From: a virus
DNA: 26,981 nucleotides
Virus record (IMG/VR): IMGVR_UViG_3300017928_000010
Span: 1 to 26,981 of that record
Reading direction: 5' to 3' (one strand)
Shown here: positions 16,276 through 23,707 of the stretch, piece by piece
Position numbering within the stretch: position 1 is the first letter of the stretch
Layout of the letters: each line of letters starts with the position of its first letter
Notes under the pieces: generated by a model
Seen by the model: only the letters and a program-made list of their open reading frames with translations
Told to the model about the DNA's origin: nothing
The model's database searches: none
Program-made: the position numbers and the translations under genes

Positions 16276-17090
16276 AGTAGCATATCAATTATACTCACTT
16301 CTGTATTAATGGTCAGATTAGCCGCATTTGGGCTATTGGGCGTGAAGCCACCGAAATTAACAGTGAAGAGAATAGCATCTATTAAGTTTCCAATGGGAAT
16401 TTCCCTTCGCCATTCGGTTCTTATATCTAATGTGATACTTTGCCTAAATAGCTTATCATTTCGATCATCACCTTCACTGGGTGCCCCAATAACCGGTGGT
16501 TTAACGATTACCCCCACTTCATGCAAAGTATCAAAATTCACCTCTGCAAAACACATACCTACTAATTCACATAAATCATCCCTAGCACGTAAACTTCTAG
16601 AATAAACATCCACGATGATGGATCCTTCCCACGCTCCCGCAGTCACAAAAGATTGTGGTCTGCGAACCAACGTTTCGTGACCGTAGCCGTCTTCAAACAA
16701 CATCTCACTGAAGTAGACGGTACCCTGCTCCCTATTGATAGAAATTGGTACATAGCGAGATCCGCCGCTCTTAACTAACAAAGCAGGATAGTAAATGCTA
16801 TCATAACGATAATTTTCACCAATAAACAAACGAGTGGACAGAATTGGATTAGGGTTAAGTTCAGGATGAGAGCCTGGACCAAATGGCAAATCGGCACCAG
16901 GTGGCAGATCGGTATGATCAGTAGTGTTGGCAAATCCCCACTGATCTTTGGAATAATGGTAATAACTATCTCGATTAAAAAAATTTCTTAATGTATTAAT
17001 AACCATTTCTTTTGGATACACTAGCATAGAGGCTTGTACGATGTTATACAAACCATAAAGATCGCTCTTAAAAAAATTATTAGATGACAT
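16266..17090 (-). CDS. Neck or tail-completion protein candidate
   Basis: A 274-residue protein between the giant fibre and the sheath. The N-terminal helix (YGLYNIVQASMLVYPKEMVI) leads into an aromatic segment and a Pro/Gly-rich loop. The second half looks like an alpha/beta core: AWEGSIIVDVYSRSLRARDD, CFAEVNFDTLHEVGVIVKPP, then SITLDIRTEWRREIPIG. Tail terminators and sheath stabilisers of contractile phages (T4 gp3 and gp15; gp15 has a similar length as I recall) often lie near sheath and tube genes and have such cores, so that role is proposed. There is no diagnostic motif. The ATG lies one base after the fibre stop (TAATATG), so translation is probably coupled. The coding call is firm; the role is a guess from position. 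Confidence 0.6.
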   Translation of the reverse strand: MSSNNFFKSDLYGLYNIVQASMLVYPKEMVINTLRNFFNRDSYYHYSKDQWGFANTTDHTDLPPGADLPFGPGSHPELNPNPILSTRLFIGENYRYDSIYYPALLVKSGGSRYVPISINREQGTVYFSEMLFEDGYGHETLVRRPQSFVTAGAWEGSIIVDVYSRSLRARDDLCELVGMCFAEVNFDTLHEVGVIVKPPVIGAPSEGDDRNDKLFRQSITLDIRTEWRREIPIGNLIDAILFTVNFGGFTPNSPNAANLTINTEVSIIDMLLNG

Positions 17091-17091
17091 A

Positions 17092-20000
17092 TTACCAACT
17101 ATATGTTACTAAAATTGGCGAAAAGTACCAGAAAACACCATTACCGCCTGAACCGGTACCATTTAACCTCAAAAAGTTCATATCTATTTGTAAATTTATT
17201 CTATGATTATTGCCAGTGGTAAAATTGACTCCCGGAATAGTATTTATAGTTAAAAATTGTGTGCTAGCTGTTAAATCACCTATAGTAACTACTTTATATC
17301 CTGGACCAGAAGAATCAACAGATCCCACCAATAGTGTAAATACCAAAGGATCGGACAAAAATATAGTAGGAACAGAAAAGTCAGCGCCCACAGTACCACC
17401 AGTAGAAGCCGGAAAAATATTATTTCTCACGTCTGTAATACGTGCAGTTCCAGAAACACCAGTAAACAAATTATCAGCGTGGGAAACCAAATTTAAACTG
17501 ATAGCATTATTAGCAGGTTGGGTAGTATCTAATGTAGCTCCATTAAGCTGTAGCCATACGCCCATTTCTACACTAAGGATTCTCACCCCATTTGGCAGTT
17601 GATCACTCAATGGGATAGTGAAACTTAAATCTCTTTCCGCAGTAGTGGGAGGGCTAGCGTTAGGGAAGCCTGCCAATTCGGCGAATTGAGTATATGCTGA
17701 AGAAGAAGTAGTGACCGCATCCGATGAATATCTAGATAAAAATGTATTATTAACCGGATCAACGAAAATTAAAGTTGTAGTTGGAGCCGGACCGGTATTA
17801 GACGCTGCCCCTGCACCAGTAGCAATATAGTAGTACTTATAATCTACTAGCGACATGGCTTCGTAAACTATCTGATTAACATTTCTGGAAATGCTATGTT
17901 GATTTAGGCTGCCTATCACCTGCTGTTCAGTATGAGTACCGTCCACAGTAGTTTGATCAAAAAAGTTATCAGTAATTAAGTGATGACCACCACCCGCATT
18001 AACATACGCTTGCCAGATAGTGGCTAATCTGAACAATTTGTTGTGATGAATATTACAAGAATTGGTTCCAGCCACTGTAATACCGATAGGAGGATTACCA
18101 GTTAGAAGAACAGTTTGAAGATTACTAATGATATTGTTACAAATATTGGCGTCATGTTGTGAAACAATACCTAAATCATAAGCAAATTGTGATATGGTTG
18201 GTGGCGTAGCATATAATCCTGCACTAATCCAGTTGCCATCTATAATTATACTTTCCAAAGCAGTGCTACTTGCAATATTAATAACCTCGATAGCAGTATT
18301 AGTGATACTGTTACTACCAATTAAATATGATCTGCGGAAATTAACATCATAACCGTTAAGGATATTATTTTTAATAACACAGGGGGCAGCAACTGGGGCA
18401 GCAGAATTAATATTAAGAACTGGTTTAATCCAGCAACATGTATTATCACTAATAATAAGAGGTCCCGTATTGGGGGCAATGGTTGTTACATTATTAGCTA
18501 AATCTATTCCTCGGGCATCCGTAGAAGTAATATATTTGCAGGTATTGTCCTTAATAATTAAACCCAGATTTTTATCCAACGTGAAACTAATAAAATTAGC
18601 TGTAAAATTGACATCAAGTGCGATATCATATTGCGTAAAAATTGAAATAGCTCCACAAGTATTAGCCTCAATTATACAACCAGTAGCATTTATAGCTGCG
18701 TTGACAGTATTACTGGTGGCAGTAGAAGCTGGCACTATAGCAATCATTTGATCTTTATCACATACATTATTTCTAATAGTAGCATTAATTAGTTTGACAC
18801 CAGAGGCGGGCACCGTAATAGAATTTGCTAAAGATACTATAGAAATAGCCGCACGTTGTGTTTCTTGGTTGGCGGGTGCAAATGAATTTAGAGTATTTTC
18901 TATAAAAGTATTATTGGAAATATCTAAACTTTGCAAAATGGTTGGGGCACCCACAGGCGGTTGTGCTAATTCTATGTTGATGAAAGAATATCTGTTAATA
19001 CCAGTAGAAGTAATAGGTGGAACCGCTACGAATGGTGGTACGCCGCCCAAACCACCGATGAGTGGTACCCAAATAAAATGGCAGTTAGTGATAGAAATAT
19101 TTCTGTTGAAAGCATTACTACCCGGTACGGTACCAGTACCTACATGAATAAGCCCTCTACCAGTATTGATTAAATTAGTACTACTAAAATAACCGTCGGT
19201 AACATCTCCATACACAGAATTATAAACTACAGGATCATATAGATAGTTAAAAATAATATTGTCAAAATGAACGTTGCTCTGCAATTCAAATCCTGTTGGA
19301 ATGAAAACATCAAAGACTCCGTTATCTCCCTCGAAATGTATTTCTCCGAAGATGTATCCTAGAGGTATAGGGGCCACAATACTAACATGCCCTTTAACAA
19401 TAACCCTGTTGGAAATTGGATTACTTTCACCCACCGAAGCAGAGAATAAATTATTTAGTTGATAAAGCCAATTAAGTAATGAGTCAAAATTTCTAAAGCT
19501 GGCAAAAGTACCTAACGTTAACGGATCAATAAGTCCACCATATCCATTGGTAACGAATCTCTTAGCGTCGTTCAGCACTACATTGGTAACAGCAAATCCT
19601 GAACCTGGGTTGGTTACAGTAGCAACTGCCACCGCAATAGGGGTTACATCCTTTTGATTAACAACCAATCCACCAAAATAAGTACCCCTAACCTGATACG
19701 GAGTAGGTAGAGGATCGTTGGGGTTTAACACATAAAATATTCTCAAATGATTGAGCGAAAATGCAGCATACTGTCCAACGAATGGTCCGAAAGGATCAAA
19801 ATCGGTGGAGGCAACCAACTCTATTTCGGATTTATCATTCACACAAATAAACCAAGTAATAACATTAACTGTAGAAGTGGTCGTGCCATTGACAGCTTCT
19901 AATACTACCGGCAAATCAACAGATTGTGGATTTAGTTGTATAATTTTTCCATTGATAAATGCCTCTCCACCACTAAAATTAATAGTGCCTCCTGCAATAT

Positions 20001-22902
20001 TAATTTGAATGGTTGGATTTCCATTAGCATCCAAAGCATCAAATCCTCTAATAATTCCATTATCACATAACTCTCTATCAGACGATTGAATAAAATCAAT
20101 AGCTGAAGTAGATAGCTGTTCTTCACTAATATTTCCAAATTGTCTTTTATCATTCAGATAAGATACTTGATAATTTACAGTATTAAATTGACAAGTGCCC
20201 AACTGCATAATTTGACCATCTAAACTCAAAGATGGAAATAATTGTATATCTACCGATTGTGGAGTAGTAAAAGATGATATAGTGTCACCAGGATTAAAGA
20301 TAAAATCGATGTAATCTACATTTGTTGCATCATAAAATCTAGAAATTAATCCTTTTTGTCCAACGATAATGGGTCCGGCATGAGTAACGGTTGTACCGTC
20401 AAATTGACATAAGTATCCATCAAATAAGCCGGTGGTAGCATCATATGAAAAGAGTCGCAAATTAATTTTGGTTATGCCAAAATTGTATCCTCTAAGTTTT
20501 GGAGAAATATCATAAATATTGATGAAAGATAATGAAGAAGAGGAATTATACAAAGGAACAGAGCTACCAGTAGTTGGATTAACCGTAATCACACTTCCGC
20601 TGTTGTTTAATCTGGCTCGTTCGTGAGTAAAAGTGTTACCATTTTCATCCACATAAATTTCAAAGAATCTCTTAAAAGGACCGTTAGGTGATGGTATGGT
20701 AATATCGGTGGCTGACTCTTGATCAAAAGCCACGGAATCAGAATTAAAATATAAGGCAACTGGTTTACCATAGCCATCTGGACTACTAGCTAGGGTGGGA
20801 GCCGGAAAGGTACCTGTCGCATGCACCGCATCGTATACTGTAATAGCAGTGGCTGGACTAGTAGAACAATTGAAATTAATTCCACTAATTACAAATCTAC
20901 CAAAATCTACCAAACTACCCGATCCCAAGGATTGAACAACTAGCGTTTTTCCTATTTTTAGATCAGAAGTAGATAAATCCAGCGGAACTAAATATGTAGT
21001 TTGAACATGTCCAGAAACAGACTGATATCCATCAATAGACGCAACCCAATAGCCGTCACCATATTGATCAAGAGCTTGTCCTATCTGTAGGTTGAGTTTT
21101 TCTTTTTCTACACCATCTACATAGTAATTATTTCTTCTTAGTGGTACTAAAATACGAGTAACAAATTGTGAGGCTGCAACCGAAGCAAAAGAAGATGTAA
21201 ATGGCGGAGAGGCGACGTTAGAGCCTAATGCACCAAAACCCAATGGATCATGATTGGTAGAAAATACATCTATCACATTGTGTGGAAAATTAATACCCGT
21301 TCCAGTAGGGTCATAACCGGTTCCGTTAGGAAGAACAACGCCACTTATAATAGAGAAAGAGGCGTTATTATAAGAATCAGCTAACATAATGCCAAATTCA
21401 CCCTGGTAGGAAAAGGCAATAAACCTATAATTGTAACCAGGCTGCCTAAAAGCTAGATTGGTAGATTGGACTATAGAATCTAAAGTGTAAAATCCCGGTG
21501 TAGCACCTTGATTACCAGTCACATCAATAGCTGGTAATATAGTATAACCATCTTGTGGAGATCCTGTTGGATACAAGGCCAAATACAACAGATAATGTTG
21601 ACTATCAAATTGATCTGGATTAAATCCTATACCCAAAGTTTGGGCTCCGCGGGGGGCACCCACAATTAAACTGGTTGGAATATTGGAGCTATTAAAACTG
21701 CTATTAGCGGCAGCTAAAGCCAATACACCATATTTATTCGTATTAAATAATGGTCTATCAATTCTAGCAACCGCGGTGGTTGTATAGGCTAAATTTTTGC
21801 CAGCTATTCTTATAGCATAGGTTCCGTGAGTGTATTTCTTTTCTAAAATGACAAACTGAACCTCAACGGTTCCATAATTTATTCTGATAATATCGCCCAC
21901 TTGAACTAAAGCAAACTTTTCATCAAAAGAATTAGAACTTATGTCCGCGGCAGCCGGAAAAAATTGTATGATATCATCTCCATGATCAATGTCATCTACT
22001 GGCGCACTATTATTTCCCGATGGAAATCTTAAGAAGGCAGTAGCTGGTGTTGGAGGGATAATTGGTTGTCCATAACCATCAGTAGTAAGGCTAGAAGAAG
22101 TGGAAGTTCTAGAAATACCATTAGCGTATAGGTTTTGTATTCTAGTACCTAACAAGAAAATGCTAGCTTCATCAATAAACTGGGCAAACGATTGAAGGTC
22201 TTGCGCCGTTTGTGGAATAGTATTAAATCTACTGGTATTCAGAAATATACCACTAGCCACATGTGCATAATAAGAAGGATAAATGGAACCATCATTTGTG
22301 ATAATGTTACGCAATATACCAAATGGAGAGCCGTCCGCCCATTGATGAGCCAACAACTCACTATTCATATCGTTAATTAGCGTATAGGAATTAGCGTTAT
22401 CACGCTGGGTTCTAAAAACATTGTTTAAAAACTGGCTAGAATTTTCCGCTACGTCGATCTGAGACAAATCATGACGATAAATAGCCCCTATAAGATGAGG
22501 TTCTAACTTGACACCACTAACGGATATCCATCCTAAAGCTAGATTTACATCCCTAGACAGATCTCTGATATAATTAAAGAGATCCTGGGTACGATAATCC
22601 AAACGCAATTTGGATTCTGGAATTTGGGCGTTATCAATAATTTGATCTTGAGTAATTGGTAAAGTTACCAAACCTAAACTAGTAATAGCAGAAGCATTAG
22701 GAGTTCCATCCGGATTAATAAGCAAACCCAAACGGGCTGCGATAGATGGAGTAGTTCCTGCGGCACCCAAACCAATATTCATCTCGATGTTAAAGACAGC
22801 ATCTCGCAAAGCATTAATGGCGTCGCCACCAATTTCTGTTAGATTATCATTAACAACTGGTAAAGTTGTATCATCGTCAAAGTTCTGAGGAAAATTACTC
22901 AT
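17092..22902 (-). CDS. Giant tail fibre/tailspike protein with parallel beta-helix
   Basis: At 1,936 residues this is the longest gene here. The N-terminus (DDDTTLPVVNDNLTEIGGDA) and helical region to about 165 probably attach it to the baseplate. Residues about 285-540 form a beta domain (LRFPSGNNSAPVDDIDHGDD; later YRFIAFSYQGEFGIMLADSY). Around 930-1000, CDNGIIRGFDALDANGN and GGEAFINGKIIQLNP resemble a domain of other phage fibres. Residues about 1170-1650 show many short turns with Asn-rich ends (SITNCHF, LDISNNTFIENT, IIDGNWIS), the hallmark of a right-handed parallel beta-helix of NosD or tailspike type. A terminal beta domain follows (about 1745-1936). AGAGAG lies four bases before the ATG, next to a hairpin. 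Seven Asp-Gly-Tyr tripeptides are present. It probably binds, and might cleave, a host surface glycan; no catalytic triad could be assigned. Confidence 0.82.
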   Translation of the reverse strand: MSNFPQNFDDDTTLPVVNDNLTEIGGDAINALRDAVFNIEMNIGLGAAGTTPSIAARLGLLINPDGTPNASAITSLGLVTLPITQDQIIDNAQIPESKLRLDYRTQDLFNYIRDLSRDVNLALGWISVSGVKLEPHLIGAIYRHDLSQIDVAENSSQFLNNVFRTQRDNANSYTLINDMNSELLAHQWADGSPFGILRNIITNDGSIYPSYYAHVASGIFLNTSRFNTIPQTAQDLQSFAQFIDEASIFLLGTRIQNLYANGISRTSTSSSLTTDGYGQPIIPPTPATAFLRFPSGNNSAPVDDIDHGDDIIQFFPAAADISSNSFDEKFALVQVGDIIRINYGTVEVQFVILEKKYTHGTYAIRIAGKNLAYTTTAVARIDRPLFNTNKYGVLALAAANSSFNSSNIPTSLIVGAPRGAQTLGIGFNPDQFDSQHYLLYLALYPTGSPQDGYTILPAIDVTGNQGATPGFYTLDSIVQSTNLAFRQPGYNYRFIAFSYQGEFGIMLADSYNNASFSIISGVVLPNGTGYDPTGTGINFPHNVIDVFSTNHDPLGFGALGSNVASPPFTSSFASVAASQFVTRILVPLRRNNYYVDGVEKEKLNLQIGQALDQYGDGYWVASIDGYQSVSGHVQTTYLVPLDLSTSDLKIGKTLVVQSLGSGSLVDFGRFVISGINFNCSTSPATAITVYDAVHATGTFPAPTLASSPDGYGKPVALYFNSDSVAFDQESATDITIPSPNGPFKRFFEIYVDENGNTFTHERARLNNSGSVITVNPTTGSSVPLYNSSSSLSFINIYDISPKLRGYNFGITKINLRLFSYDATTGLFDGYLCQFDGTTVTHAGPIIVGQKGLISRFYDATNVDYIDFIFNPGDTISSFTTPQSVDIQLFPSLSLDGQIMQLGTCQFNTVNYQVSYLNDKRQFGNISEEQLSTSAIDFIQSSDRELCDNGIIRGFDALDANGNPTIQINIAGGTINFSGGEAFINGKIIQLNPQSVDLPVVLEAVNGTTTSTVNVITWFICVNDKSEIELVASTDFDPFGPFVGQYAAFSLNHLRIFYVLNPNDPLPTPYQVRGTYFGGLVVNQKDVTPIAVAVATVTNPGSGFAVTNVVLNDAKRFVTNGYGGLIDPLTLGTFASFRNFDSLLNWLYQLNNLFSASVGESNPISNRVIVKGHVSIVAPIPLGYIFGEIHFEGDNGVFDVFIPTGFELQSNVHFDNIIFNYLYDPVVYNSVYGDVTDGYFSSTNLINTGRGLIHVGTGTVPGSNAFNRNISITNCHFIWVPLIGGLGGVPPFVAVPPITSTGINRYSFINIELAQPPVGAPTILQSLDISNNTFIENTLNSFAPANQETQRAAISIVSLANSITVPASGVKLINATIRNNVCDKDQMIAIVPASTATSNTVNAAINATGCIIEANTCGAISIFTQYDIALDVNFTANFISFTLDKNLGLIIKDNTCKYITSTDARGIDLANNVTTIAPNTGPLIISDNTCCWIKPVLNINSAAPVAAPCVIKNNILNGYDVNFRRSYLIGSNSITNTAIEVINIASSTALESIIIDGNWISAGLYATPPTISQFAYDLGIVSQHDANICNNIISNLQTVLLTGNPPIGITVAGTNSCNIHHNKLFRLATIWQAYVNAGGGHHLITDNFFDQTTVDGTHTEQQVIGSLNQHSISRNVNQIVYEAMSLVDYKYYYIATGAGAASNTGPAPTTTLIFVDPVNNTFLSRYSSDAVTTSSSAYTQFAELAGFPNASPPTTAERDLSFTIPLSDQLPNGVRILSVEMGVWLQLNGATLDTTQPANNAISLNLVSHADNLFTGVSGTARITDVRNNIFPASTGGTVGADFSVPTIFLSDPLVFTLLVGSVDSSGPGYKVVTIGDLTASTQFLTINTIPGVNFTTGNNHRINLQIDMNFLRLNGTGSGGNGVFWYFSPILVTYSW

Positions 22903-22915
22903 TATTCTCTCTTCG

Positions 22916-22957
22916 TATATCGTATGGTTGCATGATTTCTACGTAATATACGATATA
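22916..22957 (-). repeat. Hairpin beside the giant-fibre ribosome site
   Basis: TATATCGTAT (22916-22925) and ATACGATATA (22948-22957) are perfect ten-base complements with a 22-base loop. The stem ends within a few bases of the AGAGAG ribosome site of the giant fibre gene, inside the 68-base gap after the membrane-protein gene. It could modulate initiation or mark a transcript end. Confidence 0.6.
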
Positions 22958-22970
22958 ATGCACTTCCGAA

Positions 22971-23453
22971 TTATAAACTTCCACGCGACGGTAGATTAGC
23001 CGTAACTACCGTATTAGTGGTAGCGGCTGGGGTTGGAACAGGAATCGTGGGACCAACTGTTGGATCAACTACAGCTGGGGTGGTAGCAACCGGAACAGCA
23101 CCAGGTAAAGCCTGAACAAAACCTTGAATCTTTTGATACAGTAAAGCTTTAAAGACACGATACAAGAGGGTAGAAAGTAAGCCAGCCACTAATCCGAAAA
23201 TAAGCCTATCACCATGAGAAGTTAAACCGTCCGGATAAGGAAAGGTTTTAATATGTAGCGCTCCGAAAGCACCAATGAAAACCGGCAAAATAGGAAGAAT
23301 TAGATCATTCCACCATGTTGGCTTCTTGGGATCAACCTTAAAAAGAGATAAAATATATTCTCCAATAATTCTAAAGACATACATAACAGCCGCAACAGCC
23401 AGAGAAAACAACACAAACTGCCAGCTAAGCAGCACTTGCAAAATTGGGTCCAT
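22971..23453 (-). CDS. Three-helix membrane protein, possible holin
   Basis: A 160-residue protein with three hydrophobic segments: about 5-37 (WQFVLFSLAVAAVMYVF and following), 50-66 (LILPILPVFIGAFGAL) and 83-105 (LIFGLVAGLLSTLLYRVF). A short KVDPKKPTWW linker separates the first two. The last 45 residues are a Pro/Thr/Val/Ala-rich tail, probably disordered. It has the best ribosome site in the window, AAGGAG five bases before the ATG. Small multi-helix membrane proteins in phage structural clusters are often holins, which would time lysis at the inner membrane, but no endolysin is next to it. Other options are a membrane anchor or superinfection factor. The coding call is firm; the holin role is tentative. 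Confidence 0.75.
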   Translation of the reverse strand: MDPILQVLLSWQFVLFSLAVAAVMYVFRIIGEYILSLFKVDPKKPTWWNDLILPILPVFIGAFGALHIKTFPYPDGLTSHGDRLIFGLVAGLLSTLLYRVFKALLYQKIQGFVQALPGAVPVATTPAVVDPTVGPTIPVPTPAATTNTVVTANLPSRGSL

Positions 23454-23458
23454 GATAA

Positions 23459-23464
23459 CTCCTT
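23459..23464 (-). promoter_or_regulatory. Strong Shine-Dalgarno of the membrane-protein gene
   Basis: AAGGAG on the coding strand with a five-base spacer to the ATG at 23453. It matches consensus better than any neighbouring gene's site. Confidence 0.8.
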
Positions 23465-23481
23465 CAAGACATACGAAATAA

Positions 23482-23493
23482 GTAATATATTAC
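23482..23493. repeat. Twelve-base palindrome before the membrane-protein gene
   Basis: GTAATATATTAC is a perfect palindrome 28 bases before the start codon. It could be an operator half-site pair or part of an AT-rich hairpin. The neighbouring bases (GCATCATAATTCGTAATATATTAC on the coding strand, given here split as GCATCATAATTCG and TAATATATTAC) resemble the GCATTATATCGTATATTAC stretch upstream of the giant-fibre gene. Confidence 0.4.
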
Positions 23494-23539
23494 GAATTAT
23501 GATGCCCTATATATTTTTCTCGAAATATTAGGAGTAGAA

Positions 23540-23685
23540 TCAAACTATGGTACCATTATAAGAATCACAGACAAACCAATTTGTGCCATCGCTAATCAAA
23601 GTAATCTCAGCGAAGTTAGTATTAATCACATAAGAAGAAGCAGTATCAATTTTTCAGAAGCATGCGAATTGATTTGCACACTAGT
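23540..23685 (-). pseudogene. Decayed remnant of a tail-fibre C-terminus
   Basis: In the 254-base gap after the tail-fibre gene, bases 23653-23540 read without a stop as KIDTASSYVINTNFA, then EITLISDGTNWFV and CDSYNGTIV, ending in TGA. The (V/I)TLISDGTNWFV style is typical of the extreme C-terminus of phage tail fibres and collar-type structural proteins. The segment has no start codon or ribosome site, and an in-frame TGA lies directly upstream. Upstream bases in another frame read VQINSHASEK, which would join KIDTASS if one A were restored in the GAAAAATTG run (23647-23655), a likely single-base deletion. The functional fibre upstream ends differently. I infer a former or donor fibre end left behind when the fibre tip was exchanged. 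Confidence 0.65.
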
Positions 23686-23707
23686 TTATGTTATTGGTAG
23701 ATTTTTA

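Noticed and set aside
23540-23653. Small intact gene of 37 residues after the fibre
   Set aside because: No start codon or ribosome site; the sequence looks like a fibre C-terminus cut off by a frameshift.
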